From positions 62,001 to 126,000 of the forward strand of contig CAJJDP010000065.1 of assembly GCA_905182995.1 (NCBI GenBank): a stretch of DNA of 64,000 nucleotides. Direction: 5' to 3'. Positions 24,739 to 36,694 of this stretch are shown here, piece after piece. The notes beneath the pieces were generated by a model. That model saw only the letters and a program-made list of their open reading frames with translations, ran no database searches and was not told the origin of the DNA. The translations under genes and the position numbers were made by a program. Source of the DNA: Paramecium octaurelia (lineage: Eukaryota; Ciliophora; Oligohymenophorea; Peniculida; Parameciidae). Position 1 is the first letter of the stretch; each line of letters begins with the position of its first letter.

Positions 24739-26113
24739 ATGTTTAAACTTAAATTAATATTACATCACAAAAATATACCATTAATTTATTAATTATTTAA
24801 TCAATTCTCTAAAAGTCTAAAAATAAAAAATGGAATAAAATCCAATACATGGCATCTCTTTAAAATTTGAGACTTTGAATTACTGAAGTACTTTATTAAT
24901 GTATTTAAAATATCTATCTGTCTACCTTAACCAAATATGTGGCTTATAATATTTACAGATTATCGTAAAAATATCATATATATTTTCAAATCCACTCATA
25001 AATTTATTATGAGAATTTTACACTTAATTTTTGTTTAATTATCAAATAAAGTTTTCAAAAATGAATGAACTAATTCAACGAGCATAACTTTGATGCTTTG
25101 AGAGTGATATGATTACTTAGCAAATAAGAAACTTACAAGAATAACAATGCTTAGATTTATTTAACTACTCACAATTTAATAAGGGATAATGGTTTGAATT
25201 TTTGAATTTATGAGTTATGATCAAAGTAAAGAAGGATTTTGGATTCTCTAAAAGATATTAATTTTGCAAACCTTTTATTTATACATCTTGCATTCAAATC
25301 AAAATTCATTTATTGATCTCTGATAAAACTTGAATTGAATAATAAGTTATAAAGAAGAGAATGAATAATTATAGTAATTATCATCTTGGATAAGAGCAAA
25401 TTAATGTGATAGTATTATATATGTGATTGGATACATTAGATAGCTAGAAATAAGAAAATGTTCAAAAATATTTAAAATGCAATAGAAGAGAGTAAAAATT
25501 TTAGTGGGCCTGAAACTTTTGCTATTCTTTGAATTAAGTAATAAAATATTTCATCTATGAATTTCTACTTACTCAAAATTCATATCCTCTTTTGGAGAAA
25601 TCAATAGCATTAATAGAGTATCATTTAATTGATAAAATCTTATGAGATATAAATAAATTTCTTACTGAGTTGATATAATTTTGAATTCTTAAACGTATAT
25701 ATTTTTATAGAGTATAACTTAATTACAAAGCAGAGCAAAAGAGGTTATTATTAAAATAAAAGGAACTTGGATAATTTTAAGCTAAGTATTAATCAAATAT
25801 CGTAAAAATTAAGATATTTTCTTTCATTCCTCTTTTAAATTTACCGTAAAAAAAATAAAGAAATTCAAATTTCGTATTATATGTGCAATGATATTGATAG
25901 AATGTAAAGTTTTATATCCTTAAAAAGACGAATAATAAAATTAATAAGAGAAATGCTTAAATCTCAATTATGATTTATTGGGTTGATATCTTTGAGACGA
26001 GATTTAATATAGAAGCTAAAAGATATGTTCATGATATGAGATTGTGATTGATATTTATTGTCATAATATAAAACAAATAAAAACGGATTCTAATAATATA
26101 TTTAATATTGATA
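24739..26113. pseudogene. 1.4-kb spacer with possible gene relic
   Basis: No intact gene was found. Between about 25450 and 25800 the plus strand has short protein-like segments (for example SYPLLEKSIALIEYHLIDKIL and NYKAEQKRLLLKQKELGQF) broken by in-frame TGA and frame changes that I could not bridge with short introns. This may be a decayed gene or a gene with introns I failed to place. The stretch 24739-25050 is plain AT-rich spacer. The last ~40 bp before the next gene carry the AAAAACGGA element. Confidence 0.3.
26079..26087 (+). promoter_or_regulatory. AAAAACGGA element upstream of trichocyst-matrix-like gene
   Basis: The 9-mer lies 26 bp before the ATG at 26114, on the coding strand. 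The same 9-mer occurs upstream of two other matrix-type genes in this window, and GC-containing 9-mers are rare in such AT-rich spacers. Confidence 0.45.
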
Positions 26114-27380
26114 ATGAAGTTTTCAATTGTACTTCCAATCCTTCTTATTCTTGGCTGTTATGCAGCTGATTTTGATAAATAGGTAGAGGAGTTATAGAAC
26201 TCCAACTTTGGTTAAACAATATTACAAACCATTTTGATGGAATTGTAAACAGGCGATCCTGTAGTCTCTAATCTAATTGACATGGTTTAAGGTTTAGAAA
26301 CAACACTTGAAAATGAATAAGAAAGAGACGATAAAAGAATCGCAAGAATTTCATAAAATTGTGACATCGATATAAATACTTTAAAAGATCAAATAAATTA
26401 GAATACTGTCAATTCTTTAACACTTAAAAGTGAATTAGACAGTTTAAATCCTCAGAAAGTCTCAGCAGTAGCAAGTCTAGAAAGAAAAAATAGCGAAATT
26501 AATGATTTGAAAGCAGAACTTAACTACTAAACTCACAAAAGAGAGACTGAAACCATTACTTATTAAGTAATCTTAGATAATTTGGAATAAGCACTATTCG
26601 GTGTGAACTAAGTTAAAGGATATTTCAATAGTTATTTAGATGTACTTGTCAAAAATAGAAAAAGATTTGAAAAACCTGAAACATCTTTCTTGTAAGAGAC
26701 ATACAGTTTCAAATATGATTAATCTGAAGTTGATGATGCTGAAGATTAAGGCTAATAATTTACATCATTCACTTAAGTAGCCGCTAAAGTCAATAAATTA
26801 AAGCATCATGTTAATTACAACATTATTCTAGGTACATTTAGAAGGCTACAGAGCCATGCTAGAAATGATGAGTCGTTTAGCTGCCAAAGCACAAGATGAA
26901 CCATCATAAGCAGAAGTTTTGACTAGAAAAGTCTTGTCTATCTTAAAATAAATTGAAAATTATATTTAATCTGAAAGAATTAGAGAAGATCAAGCAGAAG
27001 CACTTAGATCTGGTAATTTTGAATTACTCTAAACATTATTATCAGATTAATTAGTAAAAGCAAGCTAAGACAGAACTTATATGGAAGGTTTATTCTAATA
27101 ATATATTTGTAGGACTTGTCGAGTCATTATCAACTAGAATTTAATAAGCATCAAATGAAAAATTTGAAGTTGATTCAAGAATTGTTGCTAAAACTAGGGA
27201 ACTGGAAAATAGAGAAACCGATTGCAGACTTAAGAAGAATGAATATGACACTGACACAGCCAACAGGTAAATTCATATAAAAACACTTTTAGAATTAAAT
27301 AAAAGAGAGTTGTCGCAGTTGCAGTTGATCTAATCTCATCAAAGTTAGGACAACTTAAGAGAAAATTGCTTGCTAATTGA
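26114..27380 (+). CDS. Trichocyst matrix protein-like secretory protein
   Basis: About 397 aa. It has a signal peptide (MKFSIVLPILLILGCYA) and then a long alpha-helical, Glu/Asn/Gln-rich body with two charged coiled-coil halves. It ends KQKRVVAVAVDLISSKLGQLKRKL, matching the C-terminal helix pattern of trichocyst matrix proteins. It is somewhat more divergent than the other three matrix genes here. Introns are 22 nt (26810-26831), 25 nt (27088-27112) and 26 nt (27267-27292). The first two begin GTT instead of GTA. Products of this family are cleaved and crystallise in the secretory granule core. Confidence 0.82.
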
Positions 27381-27606
27381 GTTAATTATGATAGCAATTA
27401 ATAACAGATAATTTATAAATTAATATATTTCACATTTTTTTGTGATTTAATCTATTTTTAATATTTAATCTTATATTGGTTGTATCTTTAATAATAATAA
27501 CTATGAAATCAAGTATCTATGATATTAAGAAATAAAAACAAAATTGATGAAATCAGATCCTTAATACTATAAAAAAAAAATTGAATAATTATTTATAAAA
27601 TAACTT

Positions 27607-30556
27607 TCAAATAAGAAAAAAAAATAACCATTCTCAATAAAATCAAACAGGCCTATCAAAAGTAGTTGGATCCTTTAGCCAGGTGATAAATTTACTAAAA
27701 AAGTCAGATTATTTTTTAAAATTTTAGCTTAATTTACTAATATCTGGGGGTTGTTTCTAAATGAGTCCAAAATTGTATTAAAATTCTAACTATTAACATA
27801 ATTATATTTCTTACAATTTATATAAATTGATTGATCATCGATTAGCATTGATTATAAGACTCTTTGATGATCTTTTTATCAGATTTCAGTAACGTTGTTT
27901 CTAAAATTTTATTTAGATAATTGCCCTCTACATTAATGATTTCATCAACTGATTTTGCATTTGTTAATTGTTATTTAAAGTCGTTCCAAGTTGATTCTAA
28001 AACATCATAAAATATATAGTTTTAGTAGATGTCAATAAAAGTTTACATTTGATAACGCAGCATTCCATAACTATTTGCTATTTTAGGATCCTTAATATAT
28101 TATATATACTTCCAATTTCTCCTCAGATTGTGTGAACAATATCTTAACTTAACAATTTAATCAAAGAAAATAAGTATTTATTAAAGGATAGAATTTGTAA
28201 AGCAGGCTTTGAGCAATTAAGCCTTTGATTCTATCTTTATTTAAAGTTAATCAGATATTGAACATTCATAAAATCCTTGTCTTTCTCTTGCAAGTTTGCT
28301 TTTGCTTTTCAATTTTGGGAAAATATCAATTTCTGTCAATTTATTTGGAATAAAATTATTTTCATTATCTATTAATTAGAAAATGTTCTAATCAACGAAA
28401 TCTCCATCACTTGTAAAATAGTACTTTTTGATATTATTCCATAATTACAAAAAGTTCAATTATTCAAATAATAAAAAATGAATAGACTTATTCACTAACT
28501 GATTATGCAATCTAGCATGCATCCCAATACAAACTTCTAATTATAACTAAAATGAATATTAGCAGTTATCTTGTAATTCTTCTTCAAACTTTTGTTACTA
28601 ATTTTATAATTTTATTTAAGGCTTTTTCTCAGATTCATTTTAATTCTCAATTTACTCTTCCAGAATATGATTATCCTCAATTTATTCTTATAAACCATCT
28701 GTTAATAATTACTCTTCTAATTTTTGCATTTTCGGAGTTTCTTCAAGTAGATTATCAACTGCTTTTTTTGTAATTAATTAAATAGGAGTAGGATTAAGTT
28801 CAACTGAAATTTCGTTATTCTTTTTTGCATCCTGAATATTAACACCCAATTCGGCTAATTACATCAACAATTATTCCTTTTCCTTTTATAGTTTTTTCTT
28901 TTCGTTTAGCTCTTGTTCTAATTAAAGATTCCTTTCTTCTTAATTTTCAATTAATTTATTGTACTTTCGATTGATTCTATTGACTTCAATTTAAACTAAC
29001 AATTCATTTTTTTGATTTTTTTAAGATGCTTATTTTGCTTATTGAGATTCTAGGTATTTCTATTTTTAGATCCTGACTTACATCTGTATTCTCTAAAATT
29101 CTATCTTTCTTCTAGCTTGTTCTTATTTTTCTTTTTCAATTACAAACACTTGATATTTTCTTATAATTTCCTTTAGACTTTATTCTTTTGATTTGTAAAT
29201 GGTTTATATGTACTGATTCTTTTATTTTAGATTTGATTACAAATACAATTCAGATATTTAACAAATTGTTAAAATTTCTTCAACATGTTATATTTTTAAT
29301 ACTTTTAACTAGGTAATTAATGCAAGACTTTAAACTGTATTTGCATATGTTGAAGAAAACTATGAAGGAAAATGTTAAGGTATTTATAATTCTACATCCT
29401 GGCTGTTAATACCTTTTGCAAAGATATCTAATTGAAAGTTATTTAATTCATAAAATGCTTTAACTAAAAATTCATCTCTCTAATTTATCTGTATTATTCT
29501 TTCATAAAGTGCCTTATTGACTTAGCTACAATCATCAGCTGTAAAGATATCAAAAATAGTTTTAATTTGCTTATTCAAATGTTTAATGTAAATTTAGAAA
29601 TGCAAAATTGTCATGTCTTCATCTAAAATAGTAATCTAAAGTATTTTTTATTCAATTTCATCAACAAATGATTATAAAATTGTATTTATTTTACTTCTCA
29701 ATATTGTATTAGAAGGTGTTAATAGATAAAATCTCAATCTTTGAATGTAGTTGGCAAGTTCTATGAATTTTTGTGTTATTTATTATAAACTAGTCATATC
29801 TTCCACATAAATTGTTTATTACTAAATGTAAGACAATTGATCAATGTCAAAAACAAAATATTCATTTTAAAAACCCTAAATATGTGTAATTAAATACTAA
29901 TAACATCTAGATTACAAATTATATGTATTATTTTTATGTTATAATAACCAATCCTTAAGACTTCAATTAGGAGATGCAATCGAATTTCTACTTTATTTAA
30001 ATAGGTTATAACTCAACTGCTTGACTATTCATTGAATCGTCACCTACATTATTGATATTCATACATAAATCTTCCCAGTATTTTGGCCTTTTTACATTTG
30101 TACCTTATAAAAGTTCAAAAAAGCTCAATTCTTTTGAAGTACTTGCTTCACTTTCTTGAGTCTATTAGGGAGTTGGTATCAATATCGACTCCGCTATTGG
30201 TCTATGAGTCAAAAATGATGAAATAGACATGTGTTCACTCAATCTGGGAATTTCAAAGTTTAAGTCAAATGGCTTATTGGATGGTTATAAATGTGTCATG
30301 GATCCCAATAAATTTTATTGCTCTTATGGTTTGTTCAACTAAAAGACCTCTGGAACCTCAGATTTTGAATCCCAAGAAAAAGTTTGATAAGGATGGAATT
30401 GTTCACAAGAGATTGATTACATGAAGTGACCGCCTTTTTTTATAGTTTCTTCGTAATTCAAAAACCCACTCTTAATATGCCTCTTTTTTTCTGCTTTAAT
30501 GAGTTACTCAACAACTTACTTGGTATGAGCTATTGTAAATCATCTACTTCCACCAT
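27607..30556 (-). CDS. Gamma-tubulin complex component (GCP family, GCP5/6-like)
   Basis: About 948 aa, four introns (26, 31, 21 and 25 nt). N-terminal ~190 residues are low-complexity and Ser/Pro/Gln-rich. The grip1-type region follows (YLITHIQGFQNEYFVF, DEDMTILHFQIYIKHL, FELNNF-type helices). A ~170-residue Gln/Glu/Lys coiled-coil insertion comes next, then the C-terminal grip2 region, including RYQMQTFIDIYQNYIFYDVLE and NAKSVDEIINVEGNYLNKIL. These match the family's R..M..FI.N...Y...EV.E and A.SLDE.I..H..FL..IL. The long insertion between the two halves is typical of GCP6-type subunits. It nucleates microtubules at basal bodies and the spindle. An alternative upstream start overlapping the neighbour was rejected. 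Confidence 0.88.
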
Positions 30557-30594
30557 CGTATTTATAGATAACATGCAATTTAAAATAATATAAA

Positions 30595-32062
30595 TCAAAA
30601 AGTTGAGAAATTGTCGGCTTGACCAATTCTCCATTTCTTTGGCAAATACCATTACTTTAAGGATTCATCATCACTACCGGTCAGGAGAAATGATTTATTT
30701 TCATTCCAAATAATCTTGTTTACTTTTTTAGAATGAGCCTTAAATACATCTAATTAGCATATTAAACATACAAAATGGTTATAAATCTTATACATGCCAA
30801 ATTGATATTGTACCATCCTCATTCCCTATGAATATCTCTCCCCTTTTCTTTGACCATTCAAAGCATAAGCTCTAAATTTAAATATTTACTTACCTTATTT
30901 TTTATTTCAATATTTGTCTTTATTTATGCATACCCATTTTAAAGTCCTTTTGCAAAATCAAAAATAATTATATGACTAGGATCATGATTCAAAGCCATTA
31001 AATAATTTCTTTCGTTATCTATCAATAACTAAATAATTTGAGTAGACTGAGTTGAGACCTTGAGTCCTATTTTTACAAATGGCACTTAACATAAATAGAT
31101 TTCTCCTACATTGTTAGCAATAACCACAAGATTCCTGGTGGAATTATAAATGATATTAGTTAATTCCTATGAGCCAATTGGAATTTCTTATTATTCCTAT
31201 ATTTTTTTAGTATTTTGTATTTTCAATAAATTATTTGTTATTGCATATATCTCTCTTTAAATTAATACACACCCTGAAATTTTAGATTAAGCGAGCTAGA
31301 ATTGTTCTTCCATATCAATTGCGTACTTTTCGTCTAATCTGTAATAATACACTAATCCTGATGAAAGTCTATAAAATAAAAATTATCGATATACCCAACA
31401 GCAAATGCGTTTTCTGTATTATTAAAACTCATACAGGTTAATGCCTTTAAGTATTCTTTACTAAATATTTTCTATTTAAAATCATTCTGACTAAAGCAAA
31501 TCAATGTACTTATAGGAGATTGTTTTTTCGATTCCAAAATATTATTTATGTAAGTATCTATTCTAGCCATCATACTAGAGTCATATAACAATAATAGAGT
31601 GATGTTATCATTCTCATGTATGTCCTTCAAACTCATATTTAGAATCCTGCATTATACTTGAACGGGATGTAAGAATTCATCATATTGATCAAGCTGTTTA
31701 GGACAAATATATTACTATTAAAAAGTCTCTTAATATAGCTGAGTTTAAGATTTCTCTTCTGCTCAATAATTAATTTAGATAATCATCTAATTATTGCATT
31801 CTGAACTCAATTTCACTTCTATTCAGATGAAATAGCTATTTTTTTGGAAATTAAGGTAGATCATTAAATAATTCTTGTAATCTGTTATGGATATCTTCAA
31901 CTTCCGAATATCTGTAATTGAAGAATGATTATTATACCTTTTTAATATTTCCCATTTCTTCTGATTGCTGCATTCCACAGCTATAACATATCTTGTGATA
32001 GATTTTTCTGAAGTGAAAGAAGCAACTGATATTTTGATTTATGCGCTATTATTTGTTGACAT
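30595..32062 (-). CDS. PX domain-WD40 repeat protein
   Basis: About 449 aa with five introns (26, 22, 26, 22 and 22 nt) that sum exactly to frame. Residues ~5-115 form a PX (phox) domain: KRYSEVEDIHNRLQELF with the phosphoinositide-contacting Arg, then LPQFPKKQLF with the PxxP-like loop, and RMQQLDDYLNQLL...ILRDFL. The rest are degenerate WD40 repeats: FAVGYLSS-type strands, NLVVIANNVGEIYLC, NYLMALNHDPSHIIIFDF, EIFIGNEDGTISIWH, SFLLTGSDDESLKQW. The predicted role is a PI3P-binding endosomal protein with a beta-propeller scaffold. The start codon ATG is at 32062-32060, and TGA 30597-30595 lies 38 bp from the next gene's start. Confidence 0.88.
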
Positions 32063-32934
32063 CTTAATTTACAAGCAATAATAAATTTTGTAATAAATTT
32101 ATATGTGAATTAAAATAATTGATTTTTCACCTCTAAATTTAGATTATACTTCAACCTTGTATTTCTACTCTGAATGATGTAGAAACTTATACGTAATAGA
32201 TTATTTTCTGTATTTATAAGTTGATTTTTTGAAATACTTAGTGCCAATAATGATGATTAATATTGAGCAAGGTGTTAAATATTTGATTTATATCAAGAAT
32301 TTAAAGAGCATTGGTATTTACTACAAATTGCGTAAATTTTTACTTTGAGTCTTAATTAAAAATTAAAATTATTTATAGAATTATTTAAAGATATGATTCA
32401 TATTTAATAAATTCTAAACTTAAACCCTAAAGAGTAATATTAAAGATTTATACGCCTTTAGTATATCAAAAGAGGTTCTTCACATTTATTGCTTTTTGAC
32501 GAATCTATAGGAACTTTTGGCCTAAGATGTACTAAAAGAACAGATTCACATTACATTTTAGTATTGTACTAATAGAAGTCTAGTTTAGGTTAACATCAAT
32601 ATTCAGTTTTAAGTAGGTAAAAATATTGATTGCACTATTAACTCAATATTTTTATTGGTTAAATGTTTAAATTATCCAAGTAAAATTTAAGAAGATTTGG
32701 AGATAAGTGTTACGTTATTTACTTTTTTTACTATATCACATTTCTTAAATTAACAATGAAAAATATTTAGAGATTTTATTTATTGTATTAATCATTAAGT
32801 ATTTTTCTTTAATTTTTTTGTTCAAAACTTCAAATTCCAAATGTTTAACAACTTTTAGAAGGGAAAGACTAATTATAATATTGGGATTATAATGAATTTG
32901 TGATTATAATTTATTTCAAAATATTAATTAAAAT
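32063..32934. other. Intergenic between divergent genes
   Basis: About 870 bp of AT-rich DNA separating a minus-strand and a plus-strand start, so it should hold two promoters. No open frame, repeat or RNA gene that I can support. The stretch around 32590-32640 has a few more G/C bases than its surroundings but no recognisable element. Confidence 0.5.
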
Positions 32935-34038
32935 ATGAGATAATAATCTAGTTCTTTCATTTAATTGCTTTGCAAATGTCTCAAATTTAGAAAAACTAAA
33001 ACATAAAGTTACGAATAGATTAAGAATCCGATTGAAATTCCACAATAAAGTGAAAGATCTAAAGTACTTTTGTGATTAGATTAGGGGAGAAAAACTTTAG
33101 TTATTGATTTGGATGAAACTCTGGTTCACAGTTCGTTTGAACCAATGAAAATAAATGATTTGATTGTTGAAGTATGTATTAAATTAAGGAGGTTACAATG
33201 AAAGATTAGAAATATAAAATTTATGTTAACATAAGACCAGGGGCTCAAGAATTTATAAAAGAAACCTCGAAATTCTTTGAACTGATAATATTTACTGCTA
33301 GCATCAGTGAATATGCAAATTCTGTCATTGATTTTATAGATCCTCATGGTTTAGTTGATTTAAGATTGTTTAGAGAAAACTGCACAGTATACAATGGTGT
33401 CCTTGTAAAGGATCTTTCTTTATTAAAAAGAAATTTAGATTCAGTCATCCTAATTGATGTATATTAAATGTTAAAGTAACTATAGAACTCAGTCAATTCT
33501 TTCATGTTTCAACCTATGAACGCTATCCATATTTTAAACTATTTTGAAGATAAAACAGATTAGGAATTAACTCTTTTGATCCCTTTTTTGAAACTTATAT
33601 CTCAAGTATCAGAATTATCCTAATACGTAGTTTTAAGATGTAAGACCAGTGCATGAATGGTTATTTAAGTATGCTCACTTTGATAAATTTGAATATGTCG
33701 ACATTATGGGATCCAAGTAATAATTCTATGACTTGCCCACAAGTTCGGATACTTAAAGGGATAAATTACTAAGTCCAGCTGATACTCCAAAATTAGAAGA
33801 ACATAAAATACTTATCAAGAGTGGTAATTAAATATTGAGGGATGAAAAAAATAAGCAAGATGAGATAAATGATGAGTTAGAAGATAAAAAAAATGATTCA
33901 ATATCAGTCGATAAATTTACAGAAACACCTAATAGAAGTGAAAACAATAACGAAAAAATATCGGTACTTAGAGAGAATTTAAATATTAATTCCCCTAATG
34001 CAGTGGGTAAATAAATATTGTTCCCGCAAAACTAATGA
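32935..34038 (+). CDS. FCP/SCP-type phosphatase (HAD superfamily)
   Basis: About 336 aa with four introns (21, 20, 27 and 25 nt). The catalytic motif DLDETLVHS (DxDxT/V) is followed by DQKYKIYVNIRPGAQEFI, the Thr-containing motif IIFTASISEYA, and RENC with LVKDLSLL and VILID. These are the conserved NIF/SCP CTD-phosphatase motifs. The enzyme dephosphorylates Ser residues, classically in the RNA polymerase II tail. After the domain, about 130 residues are Asn/Asp/Lys-rich. The 20-nt intron (33172-33191) ends in GAG and is among the shortest here. The start at 32935 is chosen because its frame leads into the first 21-nt intron. Confidence 0.92.
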
Positions 34039-34490
34039 AATCTAATGATATATTTACAATTGATTGTGATAAATCTATTTTAAACTAAGAAAATTTATTA
34101 ATGTATCATAATGTGGTAAAATCTTTTTTGTTTATTGAGTGACGAATCACGTTAGAAATTGTAACACCAAATATTAAATAATAGTTTTTTTAAAAATATA
34201 TATGAAATTTAATTTATATTGTGCTATAAAAGTCATATTGCTAAAAATTGTTTAGCATGCATTGTAAAAGAAAATAAAAATTAATTATCTAAAAAAATAT
34301 TAATAAATCGTATAGCAAATCTGATTTTCAAAATATTTTAGAATCGAAAAATAATAAGTATTGCATTATCTAAACAAACAACCTTTAGAATTGATATTTC
34401 TTTAAATATATTTCTTATGTATAAATTATAGTCTTATTATTATTATTTCAATAAATTATTATTAATCTCACCCTTTACAATTATATACAT
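34039..34490. other. Intergenic, convergent gene ends
   Basis: AT-rich 3' spacer between convergent genes. Nothing else is supported. Confidence 0.55.
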
Positions 34491-35164
34491 TCAAATACAA
34501 CAAGAGTTTAAAGTATTTTAATTCGATTTTATGGATAAAGAGGACTTTGATTAAGGGTTTTCGACCTATATTTCATTCATCATTAATATTTGATATATAT
34601 CTAAAATGCAATAGATACATATACTTGAGACCATTTCTTTTAATATGTCTTCAATTTTCTCTCCACTTGCTGCACTACATTCCTCAAAAAGCAATTAATT
34701 TACTTAAGCGAAACTTTAACCAGATGACCGATTTACTTCTCTTAGATATTGCATATCAATTTTATTCCCAACTAAATACAAGACACAATATTAATCTAAA
34801 TATTGTTTACACATTTTAAGCCAAGTCTAGAGTTTATTTAAATTTTTACTTATATTTAATCAAAACTGTCCTTTTTTGTAATATCATAAAGTAAAAACAC
34901 TCCAGCAGCATTTTTAAAATATCCTGATGTCATACTCAAGAACTTTTCTTATCCCGCAGTATCCCATAATTATAATCGAAATAGATGAGATTCAACTATT
35001 ACATCTCTAACTCCAAATTCAATTCCTATTGTTGAGTGTGATTCTATATCAAATTAATTTCTGCAGATCTTTGAGATAAAATTCGTTTTTCCTGTGCAAC
35101 AGGAGCCTAGTAAAATAATTTTTATTTAATAATCCCATTTTTTATCTTAATTTTCATTATTCAT
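34491..35164 (-). CDS. Rab-family small GTPase
   Basis: 216 aa with one 23-nt intron (34827-34849). G motifs are P-loop GSCCTGKTNF, switch I TIGIEFGV, WDTAGQEKF, NKID and SAASGE in G5. RabF-like residues are present (TIGIEF, KFLSMTSGYFKNAAGVFLLYDI). The C-terminus is SCCI, with two adjacent Cys near the end suited to geranylgeranylation. The P-loop has unusual Cys-Cys. It cycles between GDP and GTP to direct vesicle traffic. The gene continues on the same strand as eL33 downstream, with separate start. Confidence 0.92.
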
Positions 35165-35306
35165 TTTTATTTCTCAAACTCGAATATATTTATTTGATTG
35201 AAATAATGATAAAAATTAAAGCAAACCAAGGAGTCTAGTATCCATTAGATTTAAACCCAGAATATAAAATTGATTAATGTATTATTGTATATTGTATATG
35301 TGATTT

Positions 35307-35740
35307 TCAAGCTCTGTTGGGATAAAGGAACACTCTGAGGGTTGATCCAATAGCTCTTGGAGGAAGATTTCTACCAAAACGAGCAGTAACGACTCCATTG
35401 CTTCCGTGAGCTTTGCTAATACGTCCCCAAATTGCCTGAATGAAAATAATTCATACTCTGAATTTAGTGTTATTCTTTAATGAATGAGCCTTGTAAATGT
35501 ATGCAACTCTTTTTCCCCAATAGAATCTGCTTGAAGCAACATCATTAACATGTTCAATTTTGAGTAATGCTTAGTTTTCATTCTATTGAACCTTTGATCT
35601 TCTAAAACCTGTAAATACAGCCTTAACCCAAAGTCTAATTTAAATGCTAGATTCTACCTAACTGGTGCTCTCTTGTTTGTGGTTTTAACTTTTTTGACTG
35701 TTTTAGTTGCTCCCTTCTATTATTCAGCCTATCCCTTCAT
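35307..35740 (-). CDS. RPL35A: Cytosolic ribosomal protein eL33 (RPL35A)
   Basis: 129 aa with introns of 23 nt (35635-35657) and 21 nt (35436-35456). The product matches eL33 throughout the core: LWVKAVFTGFRRSKVQQ, YWGKRVAYIYKA, IWGRISKAHGSNGVVTARF and the C-terminus FGRNLPPRAIG...VFLYPNRA. A Lys-rich N-terminal extension precedes the core. The ATG at 35740-35738 overlaps the TGA of an upstream open frame. Confidence 0.96.
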
Positions 35741-36633
35741 TAATTAAAATCTTTGTTATTTTTTTATTTAAAAATTAAAACAATTCCACTCATTTTTATA
35801 TGATGAACACGGTCATTTTTTATCCCAATCAATTTAATACATACAGGTTTGCTTTAAACGTAAGACTGTAACTTTACACACGTATTTATGTAAATTGTCC
35901 TTATGATATACTCACACTTATTATTGTTTTGATATTTAAATTGAATATATTGGAATTTATATTTAATCATTAATCCTTAATTTTATTCATAAGTCAAATA
36001 ATATCGTATGATCTGAATTTTATCTTAAGGAAATGATTTATGCTACAAAATTATAAATTCTATTTTCTAATTTTGTCTATAAAATTTAAACTTAAAATAA
36101 TTTCCTTCTACATTTTGGAATTAGAAGAGATGAGCAATTGTTTATTTCCAAAAAAATTCATTGTAAAATGATTTTTGAGCATATTATTTTAAATTTAACA
36201 TCACAATCTAATTGAATAAACATTATTTTATTTTTAAATTAACGTATATCTTAGGAGTTATAGAAGTATTCCACTTGTTACTATATGTTAGATTGACTTG
36301 TGCATCCAACCTTGCATTATTTAAGATACAATAATATTATTCTTCCTCCAAAATTTGATATTAATTTAATTTCTCATCAAGTAAAATTGAATATGTTTTT
36401 TCATAAATTTAATCTAATTTATTGTTATTTTTGATAGTAATCACTTTTGTTGAATCCCTATTATTATGCAAATGGCTTTCTTTATCTAAATCATTCTATT
36501 TTTTATGTTATTTAATGATTAGCCAGATTCTGACAACCCTTTTTATATTTAGAGTAACTAAATTGTTGAGAGTTGTTAAGATATGACTTCCAAATGAATT
36601 TTTTTGAAGTGTTTGATGAACAGAAGATACAAT
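35737..36633 (-). CDS. Unassigned 298-codon open frame without clear start
   Basis: From just after a TGA at 36636-36634 down to TGA 35739-35737 the minus strand is open for ~298 codons. It holds protein-like composition for most of its length (for example LDEKLNQYQILEEEQYYCIL, LTYSNKWNTSITPKIYVNL). No ATG near the 5' end fits, the last third becomes Ile/Lys/Asn-rich, and its stop overlaps the eL33 ATG. It is either a gene with an unrecognised first exon and early true end, or a decaying copy. No family was recognised. Confidence 0.4.
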
Positions 36634-36694
36634 TCAATAAAAAAAGGAAATTGATAGAATGGTGATAACTTTTGATTGATGTTATTTTAATAGA

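Noticed and set aside
30530-30671. 18-nt intron and an overlapping start for the GCP gene inside the PX-WD40 gene
   Set aside because: A start at 30556 with a canonical 26-nt intron gives the same downstream frame, no overlap, and an exact codon sum.
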